Below, one piece after another: positions 26,445 through 34,658 of a DNA stretch of 64,000 nt. Location: positions 310,001-374,000 of the forward strand of contig NZ_BAYX01000011.1 in assembly GCF_000696095.1 (NCBI RefSeq). Direction: 5' to 3'. The stretch comes from Rhizobium rhizogenes NBRC 13257. Its GTDB lineage: Bacteria > Pseudomonadota > Alphaproteobacteria > Rhizobiales > Rhizobiaceae. Under the pieces are notes generated by a model. It ran no database searches and was not told the DNA's origin. It was given only the letters and a program-made list of their open reading frames with translations. Every line of letters starts with the position of its first letter. Within the stretch, counting starts at the first letter, position 1. The position numbers and the translations under genes were made by a program.

Positions 26445-27527
26445 ATGACAAAGCTGACATCCCGCGCCGAAGTCGCCCTGCCCACGCCGAAGCAATATCT
26501 CGCCGAAGTCTTCGAACATTTCGCCGAGGAAGTGCCCACCACCCTTTCGGGGGCGATGGGAAGCGCCGTGTTCCCCTGGGGGATCGGCACGATGGAGGTC
26601 ACCGATCAGGGCCTGCGTCTCTACGCGGAAGCTGGAGACCTGCCATCACTCGCGACTGTCAGGGATGTGATGGCGAGCCACCTTGAGGAATTCGCCTGGC
26701 GCGAGAAGCCGGATATTCGCTGGAACGGCGATGGCTGCGACAGCAGCGTCGTTCCCAATCTGCGGATCATGACGGTCGCGACCATGACCGACCTGACGGC
26801 GCGCATGCGCCGCATCACGCTGAAGGGCGAGAACCTCGATTGGTTCACCACTGGCGATCCTCATATCTGGTTGCTGTTTCCCCCGGCCGACCTTGAGGTT
26901 CCCGAATGGCCGGTTCTCGGCCCGAACGGACGCCCGGCCTGGCCGCCCTACGGCAAGCGGCCGACGACCCGCACCTATACGATCCGGCGCATCGATGTTG
27001 CCGCCGGCGAGATCGATGTCGACTTTGTGCTGCATGGCGACCAGGGCGTCGCGAGTGCCTGGGCCGAGACGGCGCGTGCCGGCGATGTCATCGGCATGAT
27101 GGGTCCCGGCGGCGGCAGCATGCCGGCGATGGATTGGTGCCTGCTCGCCGGCGACGAGACGGCCATCCCTGCGATTGCCCGCATGCTCGAGGCTCTGCCT
27201 GAGACGGCACAGGGCATTGTCCTGATCGAGGTGGCAGACAAGGGCGAAGAACAGACGCTTTTAGGCCCGGCCGGCATCGATATCAGATGGCTTCATAGAA
27301 ACGGCGAGGCCGCCGGACGTTCACGATTGCTCGAAGGGGCCGTGAAGGCCATCCGGCCGCCGAGTGACGTATCGTTCGGCCTGTGGGCCGGAGCGGAATC
27401 AGCGACGGCGCGGGCGCTTAGGACCTATTGGCGGAGGGATCTCGGCCTCTCACGCACAAACACGCGCGCCGTCAGTTTTTGGAAGCTGGGCTTCAGCGAA
27501 AGCGATCATCAACGGCCACACGATTGA
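26445..27527 (+). CDS. Siderophore-interacting protein (FAD ferric reductase) with N-terminal DUF2218 domain
   Basis: Releases iron from the imported siderophore by reduction in the cytoplasm. The 360-residue protein has an extra N-terminal domain (about 1-95) resembling DUF2218, then the siderophore-interacting flavoprotein module: MRRITLKGENLDWF at the start of the FAD barrel, the flavin-binding motif RTYTIRR (176-182), and the C-terminal SIP domain with WCLLAGDETAIPAIARMLEALP and WAGAESATARALR. Fusions of these two domains are known in proteobacteria. It is the last gene of the iron cluster. Its 3' end overlaps the 3' end of a convergent small gene by 19 bases. Confidence 0.88.
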   Translation: MTKLTSRAEVALPTPKQYLAEVFEHFAEEVPTTLSGAMGSAVFPWGIGTMEVTDQGLRLYAEAGDLPSLATVRDVMASHLEEFAWREKPDIRWNGDGCDSSVVPNLRIMTVATMTDLTARMRRITLKGENLDWFTTGDPHIWLLFPPADLEVPEWPVLGPNGRPAWPPYGKRPTTRTYTIRRIDVAAGEIDVDFVLHGDQGVASAWAETARAGDVIGMMGPGGGSMPAMDWCLLAGDETAIPAIARMLEALPETAQGIVLIEVADKGEEQTLLGPAGIDIRWLHRNGEAAGRSRLLEGAVKAIRPPSDVSFGLWAGAESATARALRTYWRRDLGLSRTNTRAVSFWKLGFSESDHQRPHD

Positions 27528-27754
27528 TGTGGCCGCCACGCATCATTGCAAGCCACGTTGGCCACGATCGGGTTCATGCCACTCGGCAAGCCGATCTCCG
27601 CCTTGCCGCGCAATGTCTTCGCGCTCTTCAGCCTATGCGCTGCATCCTGCAGCAGGTTCGTCATCCCGGTCAGAGACACCTGATCCGCGCGCATTACCTG
27701 CCGGATCAACGGATCGTTGAGAACATCGGCTATCGTCAATTCTTTATAAGTCAT
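27509..27754 (-). CDS. Small hypothetical protein (81 residues)
   Basis: Not recognised as a known family. The ATG has an ideal AGGAGG ribosome site, and the protein opens with MTYKELTIADVLNDPLIRQV, has two amphipathic helices (including MTNLLQDAAHRLKSAKTL) and a cysteine-containing tail. No signal peptide or membrane segment is visible. It is divergent from the ArsR-like gene and convergent with, and overlapping the end of, the siderophore-interacting gene. The strong ribosome site and helical composition argue for a real small gene; no function is proposed. Confidence 0.65.
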   Translation of the reverse strand: MTYKELTIADVLNDPLIRQVMRADQVSLTGMTNLLQDAAHRLKSAKTLRGKAEIGLPSGMNPIVANVACNDAWRPHQSCGR

Positions 27755-28022
27755 GGCTACCTCCTGTTCACTAGACACAGAGATAACCGGTCTAATTAGC
27801 AGCGTGATGTCAAAAGCCGGACCAAAACAAGGCAATCGGTTCGTTTTTGTTACAGTTTGTCGCAAGCGGCGTCGCGGTGATACATCGATACATTCAGTCG
27901 ACGGTTTCGTCGTGCACCGTTCGTCAGAGCTGTTCAAGCCGGCAGACCGCCCCGCAAGACGCAACATATCGCAACAAATCAGAACAAAACTTTACAGCCA
28001 GTGCGTGTACCCTGGCAGGATT

Positions 28023-28379
28023 ATGGCCCCCGCAAATCCATCAGATTCATCCTCAGCAATCGAACGTCCAATGTATTCAGATCACGCAACACGAGACCAA
28101 CGCCTCGCATGGCATGCAGATCTCCTCGGCCAGCTTGCCAATCCGAGCAGGCTGCAGGTTTGCATTTTTCTGTCGGATCGCGAAGAGGACGTAAATAGCC
28201 TGGCCCGGAAGATCGGCATATCCCAGCCGGCCCTAAGCCGGCATTTGGCGCGCCTTCATCGATCGGGAATCATCAAATTTCGCAGCCACGCCCAATTCAG
28301 ATACTATTCCTGCGATCATCCGGACGTACTCGAACTGCTGAAGACCCTGACGGAGCTTTACAGTCCCGACCTGAGTTAG
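28023..28379 (+). CDS. ArsR-family winged-helix regulator (NolR-like size and layout)
   Basis: A 118-residue DNA-binding protein with the ArsR fold: QLANPSRLQVCIFLSDREEDVNSLARKIGISQPALSRHLARL contains the winged helix-turn-helix, followed by the beta-wing IIKFRSHAQFRYYSC. It lacks the ELCVCD metal-binding motif in helix 3, so it is probably not a metal sensor. Size and layout recall NolR-type rhizobial regulators, but similarity is modest. The ATG with AGGA just upstream was chosen; an ATG 16 codons later is an alternative. The long leader (about 270 bases) contains two close copies of GATACAT near 27880. Targets are unknown. Confidence 0.78.
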   Translation: MAPANPSDSSSAIERPMYSDHATRDQRLAWHADLLGQLANPSRLQVCIFLSDREEDVNSLARKIGISQPALSRHLARLHRSGIIKFRSHAQFRYYSCDHPDVLELLKTLTELYSPDLS

Positions 28380-28500
28380 GACAAAATGCCATCCCTCAGC
28401 AAAACGCCGAAGGCTTTGTGAGCTTCAGACGGACAAGGCCCCGCGCAGTCAATGTACGCGTGGCCAATTCCGTTATCTGAGGCAGGCAAGGCCGCTTGGC

Positions 28501-29160
28501 TTACTGCAGCTGCTCGAGAAGCGCATCGGCACCCTTCTCGATCCCGATCTTGGAGCCCTTCAAGCGTGAGAAGGTTGCACCAGCGTTCATTGCATTCGGA
28601 TATTGCTTGGCGACATAGGCGGAGAGCAGGCGATTGCTCGGCGCATCGTAGATTTCCACGGCATAGTTCACCGAGCCCGCCATCGTCCCTTCGCGACCGC
28701 GAACCGCCTGAACGGCGTTGATCGCGTTGCCGCCGACATCAAGATGCGAGAACGGTCCAAGGACCGGGGTGGTATCCTTGGCGCCTGTCAGCGTCAGATG
28801 GAGCCGAAGTGTACCGGGGCCGGGATTGTTGACGACGGCGAAGCGCGTCCGCAGCTTTTGCGTGAATTGATCCTGCATGTAACCGGCAAGGACTGATTTG
28901 TCTTCGTCGGCGATCTTCACGAACTGGTTGTCTGGACCGTTGTAGACAGTGACGGGATCGACGATGATCTTGTTGTACTGCCTCCAGTCGACATTGCCCT
29001 TATACCGATACGGTACGCGGCCGCCCTTGTCGTCCGGGTTCGGCTGAAGCTGCGGTGCCGAGGCCAGGCCCGCGTAAACGGTGGGGTCGGCAGTGGTGCA
29101 TCCCGCAATGGTCGCACACAGGGCGATCAGCGCGACACTGGTGGTGGGTGTTCTCAGCAA
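28501..29160 (-). CDS. DUF3313-family lipoprotein
   Basis: A 219-residue exported lipoprotein. The N terminus has a lipoprotein signal with lipobox IAGC and lipidated Cys21. The mature part matches the DUF3313 pattern, with YKGNVDWRQYNKIIVDPVTVY, the LRTRFAVVNNPGPGTLRLHLTLTGAK strand pair and GSVNYAVEIYDAPSNRLLSAYVAKQYP. Such proteins are probably outer-membrane or periplasmic; no activity is known. It stands alone, downstream on the same strand from a two-component system whose stop codon is 177 bases away, and might be controlled by it. Confidence 0.82.
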   Translation of the reverse strand: MLRTPTTSVALIALCATIAGCTTADPTVYAGLASAPQLQPNPDDKGGRVPYRYKGNVDWRQYNKIIVDPVTVYNGPDNQFVKIADEDKSVLAGYMQDQFTQKLRTRFAVVNNPGPGTLRLHLTLTGAKDTTPVLGPFSHLDVGGNAINAVQAVRGREGTMAGSVNYAVEIYDAPSNRLLSAYVAKQYPNAMNAGATFSRLKGSKIGIEKGADALLEQLQ

Positions 29161-29336
29161 AGATTTGGCTCCTGGAAAATATGGCAGAGTGTTGCCAGAG
29201 CCAGTTCTATTGAATCGGTGTGTTGCGGTGTTTTCTTTAATATATGGAAATGTTCGCGAAGATGATGGCGGGACTTAAAGAGTCTGTTGCCAACCGAAGG
29301 TTGGGTAGCCGTTCCATTATCCGCAAGAATGAAAAC

Positions 29337-30719
29337 TCAGCCTGGCGACGGGACCTTCTTTGGATCACCCGCAAGGCGCCCCATCGCCTCGTCCTGAGTT
29401 GGCGGCAGGGTGATCTCGACGATCAGGCCATTGGGCTTGCGGTCGAGCAGCTTGAGCGTCCCGCCATGCCCCTTTCTGACGATACCCTCGGCGGTCGGAA
29501 GGCCAAGGCCGAAGCCGCCGCCCATTCCCGTCGTCCGGGCTTTGTCCGCCTTGAAGAAGGGCTCCAGAGCCCGTACTTTGAGTGCATCCGTCAAGCCAGG
29601 GCCATTGTCGCTCACCTTGATCAAAACCCCGCCATTGCTGGCGCTTTGCAACTCGATCTCAATCTCGGTCGCATAGCGGGAGGCATTCTCGACCACATTG
29701 GTAATCGCTCTGGTAATGGCTTGCGGCTTGCAGATGCAGGTAAGCCGGCGGGGGCCTTTGAAGCCCACCTCGATGCCGGTGTCCGAAAAGTCGGTCGCGA
29801 TCGTCTGAAGCAGGCTTGAAATATCCACCTTGCGCGAAGGCACGCTATGGGAGGCGTTTGTCAGAAACGTCAGGCTCTCATCGATCATCGAACCCAGGGT
29901 GGCGATATCGGCCAGCATCTGACGCTGAAGCTCCGGCTGCTCGCAGCGCTCGGCGCGCATCCGCAGACGGGTCAGCGGTGTTCTCAGATCATGACTGATG
30001 GAACTGAGCATGCGCGTGCGACTGTCGACCATTTCCAATATTCGGCTTCGCATCACGTTGAGCGAGGCGGCCAGGCTTCTCATTTCCGAGGCGCCGTCAG
30101 CCACGAACGGCTTTTCCAGGCTGTCGTCCATGCTGGCACGCTCGGCGGCGGCGGCGAACCGGACCACCGGCCGGGTAATGAGCCAGCTGCTGAAATAGGC
30201 CATGAGCGCCAGCGGAATGACGATCTTCAAAATCCCGCTCGCCATGGCTGGGAAAAGCCATAGATAATTGGGGAAGACAGGCAAGTGGAAAACCAGCGCG
30301 CGATCGGCATCGACCTTGACGGTCAGGACATTCCCCACCGACTGATCCGCGAATGCATTCTCAACTGACTTGAAAACATTGGTTTCGAGCAGCGCTCTAG
30401 CCCGCTCGACGATCTCGCTCGACGCAGCAATAGCTTCCTGTTGCGGCGGGATTTGACTTGCCGGCATTTTCTCCGCGGAAATCCCGAGGGTTGCGGCGAA
30501 CTTTAAGGCAGCATCTTCCTCATCGGGCGAATGCGCCTGTCGATACCGATCCAGCACTCTTTCAATTCGTCCCGCCAACAAGCCGATCGCAACGCCCTTG
30601 TCATGCCGGCCGTAGATAAACGGCTCGGAAAGCGTCGCCACGACGGAAACGAGGATGATCAGCAACGTCGCCAATACGAGTATCTGTGTTCGTATGGAGG
30701 CGGTGCGAAGGCCCTTCAC
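29337..30719 (-). CDS. Sensor histidine kinase (EnvZ-like)
   Basis: A 460-residue inner-membrane kinase. It has two membrane segments (about 12-32 and 158-178) around a periplasmic sensor domain of about 120 residues, then a HAMP segment (about 178-235), the HisKA dimerisation domain with phospho-acceptor His243 in SISHDLRTPLT, and an HATPase domain with N-box Asn341/Asn345, DNGPG (371-375) and GGFGLGLP (401-408). The start is GTG and overlaps the response-regulator stop by four bases (GTGA), so the pair is translationally coupled. The stimulus is unknown. Confidence 0.92.
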   Translation of the reverse strand: MKGLRTASIRTQILVLATLLIILVSVVATLSEPFIYGRHDKGVAIGLLAGRIERVLDRYRQAHSPDEEDAALKFAATLGISAEKMPASQIPPQQEAIAASSEIVERARALLETNVFKSVENAFADQSVGNVLTVKVDADRALVFHLPVFPNYLWLFPAMASGILKIVIPLALMAYFSSWLITRPVVRFAAAAERASMDDSLEKPFVADGASEMRSLAASLNVMRSRILEMVDSRTRMLSSISHDLRTPLTRLRMRAERCEQPELQRQMLADIATLGSMIDESLTFLTNASHSVPSRKVDISSLLQTIATDFSDTGIEVGFKGPRRLTCICKPQAITRAITNVVENASRYATEIEIELQSASNGGVLIKVSDNGPGLTDALKVRALEPFFKADKARTTGMGGGFGLGLPTAEGIVRKGHGGTLKLLDRKPNGLIVEITLPPTQDEAMGRLAGDPKKVPSPG

Positions 30720-31450
30720 GGCAGACGCTCCACCTTGGAAGCAAACAGATAGCCGCCAAGACGCACCGTCTTGATGAAGGTTGGATCCTTGAGGTTGGGC
30801 TCGATCTTCTGGCGGACGCGGCTGATATGGGCATCGATGCTGCGTTCGACCGGGCCGGCCGATCCGGCATGCGTCATGGACAGAAGCTGTTCGCGCGTCA
30901 GCACCTTGTTCGGATTACTGCAAAACGCCCAAAGCAGATCGAACTCCGCCGTCGTCATGGAGACTTCGGCGCCTTCGGCGTCGAAGAGCTGCCGGCTTTT
31001 CGGATCGATGCGCCAACCCGCGAACGTCATCGGCGCGACGTCCTCCTCCGGTTGCTGGGAAAATGACGCCCGTCGCAGAATACTCTTGATGCGGGCCATC
31101 AGTTCACGGGAGTTGAAGGGCTTGGTGACATAATCGTCGGCACCGAGCTCGAGGCCCAGGATGCGGTCGACATCCTCCCGCAACGCGGTCAGCATCAGGA
31201 TCGGAATCGATCGGGACGAGCGCAATCGCCGGCAGATGCTGAAGCCGTCCTCGCCAGGAAGCATGCCGTCGAGGACGATCAGGTCGAACTTGTGGCGTGC
31301 CAGCAAGCGATCCATCTCTCCGCCGCTTGCCGCCGACGTCGCCTCGAAACCATTGCTCTTCACCAGTTCGACCAGCATATGCGCTATGTCGGTATCGTCT
31401 TCGACGATCAGAATATGAGGTTGGTCGAACATTGCCATTTCGGAGGCCAT
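30716..31450 (-). CDS. OmpR/PhoB-family response regulator
   Basis: A 244-residue two-domain regulator. The receiver has acidic pair Asp18-Asp19 (IVEDD), phospho-acceptor Asp61 (LIVLDGMLPGEDG) and Lys110 (ADDYVTKPF). The C-terminal winged helix (about 140-240) includes LTREQLLSMTHAGSAGPVERSIDAHISRVRQKIE. The exact start is uncertain: the frame is open for 24 codons upstream and several ATGs lie close together (MASEMAMFDQ). The one chosen has GAAGG just before it. It is the first gene of the pair with the coupled histidine kinase. Confidence 0.9.
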   Translation of the reverse strand: MASEMAMFDQPHILIVEDDTDIAHMLVELVKSNGFEATSAASGGEMDRLLARHKFDLIVLDGMLPGEDGFSICRRLRSSRSIPILMLTALREDVDRILGLELGADDYVTKPFNSRELMARIKSILRRASFSQQPEEDVAPMTFAGWRIDPKSRQLFDAEGAEVSMTTAEFDLLWAFCSNPNKVLTREQLLSMTHAGSAGPVERSIDAHISRVRQKIEPNLKDPTFIKTVRLGGYLFASKVERLP

Positions 31451-31754
31451 CGCCTTCGTTTGAGTGCCCATCGCACGGTCTATCGCGCGCGAAATTATCT
31501 CACCTGGATACGAATATGTCACGCTGATGCTTCCATGACCTGTGCCAATCGAAAAGGAGTGCCGTTACCGCGAAGCAATGTCGCCCTAAGACGACATTGG
31601 TGGTGGCGCTCACATCGGCACCGGGCAGGCAGAGCAGGACCTGGGTCCTGCCGTCGGATTTTTGTGACACGATCATATTCCAGAGATTGGGGTTCCCCTA
31701 GAATAGCAAGACGAGTGCAATGCTGTGTTCGATAATATTGAGATATGTTGCGAT
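31451..31754. other. Divergent intergenic region between the response regulator and the GFA gene
   Basis: No gene is supported. It holds the promoters of both units. AT-rich blocks lie around 31670-31745, next to the inverted repeat annotated separately. Confidence 0.4.
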
Positions 31755-31774
31755 CGGATATTGCAGAATATCCG
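31755..31774. promoter_or_regulatory. Inverted repeat upstream of the GFA gene
   Basis: Eight-base arms CGGATATT and AATATCCG with a four-base spacer, about 30 bases upstream of the GTG start. It may be an operator or a hairpin in the leader; no protein can be assigned to it. Confidence 0.4.
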
Positions 31775-31803
31775 CGCAATGATTCGAAAATCGGGAGGAT
31801 AAA

Positions 31804-32154
31804 GTGGCATTCCAAGGAAGTTGTCACTGCGGAAAAGTGGCGTTCACGGTTGACGCCGATCTGCCGGGTCAGGCCCTTAGCTGTAACTGCTCATATTGCC
31901 GCCGCAAGGGCATGTTGCTTGCCTTTTTCCCAACGGAAAAATTCACATTGGACGGCGGCGAGGACTCACTCCGCAGCTATAAATTCAATACCCACCGGAT
32001 CGATCATCAATTTTGCGTCGATTGCGGCACGCAGCCATTCTCTATGGCCACGAGCCCCGATGGCACACCCACGCGGGCGGTCAACCTGCGCTGCGTCCCG
32101 GCTCTCGATTTGAATTCCCTGGAAATTCAGTACTATAACGGCGCCGACAAGTAG
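31804..32154 (+). CDS. GFA/CENP-V-family zinc protein
   Basis: A 116-residue protein of the family named after the glutathione-dependent formaldehyde-activating enzyme. All zinc ligands are present: Cys7 and Cys9 (GSCHCG), Cys27, Cys29 and Cys32 (CNCSYC), and Cys71 and Cys74 (CVDCG). The start is GTG with GGAGG six bases upstream. Most members have no proven activity; glutathione or thiol-adduct handling is possible. It stands as a single-gene unit between the two-component system and a convergent transporter operon. Confidence 0.88.
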   Translation: MAFQGSCHCGKVAFTVDADLPGQALSCNCSYCRRKGMLLAFFPTEKFTLDGGEDSLRSYKFNTHRIDHQFCVDCGTQPFSMATSPDGTPTRAVNLRCVPALDLNSLEIQYYNGADK

Positions 32155-32189
32155 GCGGTCAGCGCCGGCCACTGCCGCCTATGTCCGCT

Positions 32190-32927
32190 TTACAGAAAAC
32201 TCGCCTCGAACAGCTCGCGGGTATAGGCATCATGCGTTATGCCCGCCTGCAGATCCGCCTTGGTCAGCTCATCGACAAAAGTGCCGCCCTTCATAATCAG
32301 CACCCGGTCGCACATATGTGCGATGACGGCCAGATCGTGGCTGACGAGGACATAGGTCAGGGAGCGCTCGTCACGCTGATCGGCCAGGAGATTGAGGATT
32401 TCGGCCTGGATCGAGACGTCGAGCGCCGAGGTCGGCTCGTCGAGCAGCAGGATTGGCGGTGACAGGATCAGCGCGCGGGCAATCGCGACGCGCTGGCGCT
32501 GACCGCCGGAAAGTTCATGAGGGTAGCGGTTGGCAAAGGCTGGCTGCAGGCCGACCTGCCGCAATGCCTTGTCCACCTTCGTCCAGACATCACCATGCCC
32601 CATCGCTCTCAATGGCTCCGCCAGGGCTGTGCCGATGCGGTGCCGGGGATGCAGCGAGCCATAGGGGTCCTGAAACACCATCTGGGCATGCCGCAATTCA
32701 TCGCGCGTCCGGATCTTACCGACCGTTTTGCCGGCGAGCCCGATGTCGCCGGACCATCCTTTTTCCATGCCGGAGAGGCAACGCAGCACCGTCGACTTGC
32801 CGCATCCGGATTCACCGACGATACCGAGTGTCTCCCCCTTCCCGACGTCGAAGCTCACCCGTCGGACGACATGGTTCTCGCTCTTGCCGGAGGTAAAGAC
32901 GACATCAAGATCACGCACGCTAATCAT
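32190..32927 (-). CDS. Peptide-type ABC transporter ATP-binding protein (DppF type)
   Basis: A 245-residue ATPase with Walker A GESGCGKST, signature LSGGQRQRVAIARAL, Walker B LLLDEPTSALD and switch histidine VSHD. It pairs with the DppD-type ATPase encoded directly upstream, whose stop overlaps this start by four bases. It ends with a short C-terminal tail rather than the full oligopeptide-specific extension. It is the last gene of the minus-strand importer operon. Confidence 0.92.
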   Translation of the reverse strand: MISVRDLDVVFTSGKSENHVVRRVSFDVGKGETLGIVGESGCGKSTVLRCLSGMEKGWSGDIGLAGKTVGKIRTRDELRHAQMVFQDPYGSLHPRHRIGTALAEPLRAMGHGDVWTKVDKALRQVGLQPAFANRYPHELSGGQRQRVAIARALILSPPILLLDEPTSALDVSIQAEILNLLADQRDERSLTYVLVSHDLAVIAHMCDRVLIMKGGTFVDELTKADLQAGITHDAYTRELFEASFL

Positions 32928-33769
32928 CGGCTGGTCTCCAGATCAAGCTTCGCCCTGTCGAGCACCGCCAGACGGCGTACCGGATTGTGCGGATCCGGCA
33001 ACGCGGACATCAGGCCGCGCGTATAGGGATGCTGGGCATCTTCCAGGCGCGTCAGAGTTTCAACGATGCGGCCGGAATACATGACGATGATGCGTTCGCA
33101 GAAGGCAGCGACCATCCGGATATCATGGCTGATGAGCAGCAACCCGGAATTGTTCTCGCGGACAAGTTCATCGAGCAAGGTAAGCACGTCCCTGCGAACG
33201 CTGACATCGAGTGCGGACGTCGGTTCGTCGGCGATCACCAGCTTCGGCTTGGCCAGAAGCATCATCGCGATCATCACGCGCTGACCCATACCGCCCGAGA
33301 TCTGATGTGGGTAAAGCGCCATGACGCGCTCCGGATCGCTGATGCGGACGCGCTCGAGCATGGCCTGTGCTGCGTCGCGCGCCTTGCTGCCGCGCAGGCC
33401 CATATGAAGCCGCGCCGCCTCGGCGATCTGCTTGCCGACGGTCAGTACCGGATTGAGGGAGTAGCGCGGGTCCTGCATGATCAGCGCGATATCCTTGCCG
33501 CGCAAGGCGCCCATCTGGCGCTCCGTCCTGTCGAGCAGGGAGACGCCATCCAGATCCATGCGTTCGGCCGCAACGCTCGCGCTTGGCGGCAGTAGGCGCA
33601 TGATCGCACGCCCTGTCGTCGATTTGCCGGAGCCGGATTCGCCGACGATCCCGACGCGTTCGCGCCCGACATCGAAGCTGACATTGGAGACGGCCGCCAG
33701 AGAATTGCGTCCAAACCGGACGTTCAGCCCTTTGACGGAGAGGACGGGATGGAGATCACGATCTTGCAT
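32924..33769 (-). CDS. Peptide-type ABC transporter ATP-binding protein (DppD type)
   Basis: A 281-residue ATPase with Walker A GESGSGKST, signature ISGGMGQRVMIAMML, Walker B IADEPTSALD and the C-terminal oligopeptide-transporter extension HPYTRGLMSALPDPHNPVRRL. The ATG gives MQDRDLHPVLSVKG and overlaps the preceding permease stop by 14 bases; the frame is open further upstream but that part is the permease gene in another frame. Confidence 0.92.
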   Translation of the reverse strand: MQDRDLHPVLSVKGLNVRFGRNSLAAVSNVSFDVGRERVGIVGESGSGKSTTGRAIMRLLPPSASVAAERMDLDGVSLLDRTERQMGALRGKDIALIMQDPRYSLNPVLTVGKQIAEAARLHMGLRGSKARDAAQAMLERVRISDPERVMALYPHQISGGMGQRVMIAMMLLAKPKLVIADEPTSALDVSVRRDVLTLLDELVRENNSGLLLISHDIRMVAAFCERIIVMYSGRIVETLTRLEDAQHPYTRGLMSALPDPHNPVRRLAVLDRAKLDLETSR

Positions 33770-34658
33770 GGCGGGGATCCAGAATATCGCGCAGGGTGTC
33801 GCCGACAATGTTGAAGGCCAGGCTTGCCAGAAGGATCGCGATGCCGGGCATGACGGCGACCCACCAGAAATCAAGCATGTATTTGCGTCCGTTGGAAATC
33901 ATCGCGCCCCATTCGGGCGCCGGCGGCTGGGCGCCGAGTCCGAGGAAGCCGAGCGACGCTGCCGTCAGGATGATGCCGGCCATGTTGAGCGTCAGACGCA
34001 CGATCACCGAGGGGATGCACATCGGTGCAATATAGAAGAACAGGATGCGGAGCCGGGAGGCGCCATAGAGCCGCGCCGCGGCGACATAGTCGGTATTCCT
34101 GACGACGAGCGCTTCGGCGCGCGCCAGTCTCGCAATCGGCGGCCACGCCGTCAGCGAGATGGCAATGATCGCCGTCGTAAGGCCGGCACCGAGAGCCGCG
34201 GCAAAAGCCAGCGCCAGGATCAGCGACGGAAAGGACAGCACGATATCGGTGGCGCGCATCAGGAGCGCGTCGACGCGGCCGCCGAAGAAGCCGGCGACGA
34301 CACCAATCACAAGGCCGATCGGCCCGACGATCACGGAAATCGACAGCACCGTCTGGATGGTGATGCGTGTACCGAAAATCAGCCGGCTGAGGATATCGCG
34401 GCCGAATTCGTCGGTGCCAGCCAGATGCGCAAGGCTCGGCGGTTGCAGTGCGTTGGAAAGCACCTGCACGTTCGGATCATAAGGCGCCAGAAGCGGCGCG
34501 AAGATCGCGATCAGGCAAAGCAGGCCAAGGATGATGAAGCCCACGAGACCAAGCGGCTCATGCGTCAGCTTGCCGCCGGCGCGTTTCAGCGATCTTGCCA
34601 TACGGCTCAACATATTCGGCGGGCGAACGGTCACGTCCGCATGGATCGCATCACTCAT
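33756..34658 (-). CDS. Peptide-type ABC transporter permease (DppC type)
   Basis: A 300-residue inner-membrane subunit with the DppC layout: a long cytoplasmic N terminus, a first membrane segment (LGLVGFIILGLLCLIAIFAPL), the GTDEFGRDILSRLIFGTR motif and the EAA loop ARLYGASRLRILFFYIAPMCIPSVIV. It overlaps the DppB-type stop by four bases (ATGA) and is coupled to it. Confidence 0.92.
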   Translation of the reverse strand: MSDAIHADVTVRPPNMLSRMARSLKRAGGKLTHEPLGLVGFIILGLLCLIAIFAPLLAPYDPNVQVLSNALQPPSLAHLAGTDEFGRDILSRLIFGTRITIQTVLSISVIVGPIGLVIGVVAGFFGGRVDALLMRATDIVLSFPSLILALAFAAALGAGLTTAIIAISLTAWPPIARLARAEALVVRNTDYVAAARLYGASRLRILFFYIAPMCIPSVIVRLTLNMAGIILTAASLGFLGLGAQPPAPEWGAMISNGRKYMLDFWWVAVMPGIAILLASLAFNIVGDTLRDILDPRHARS

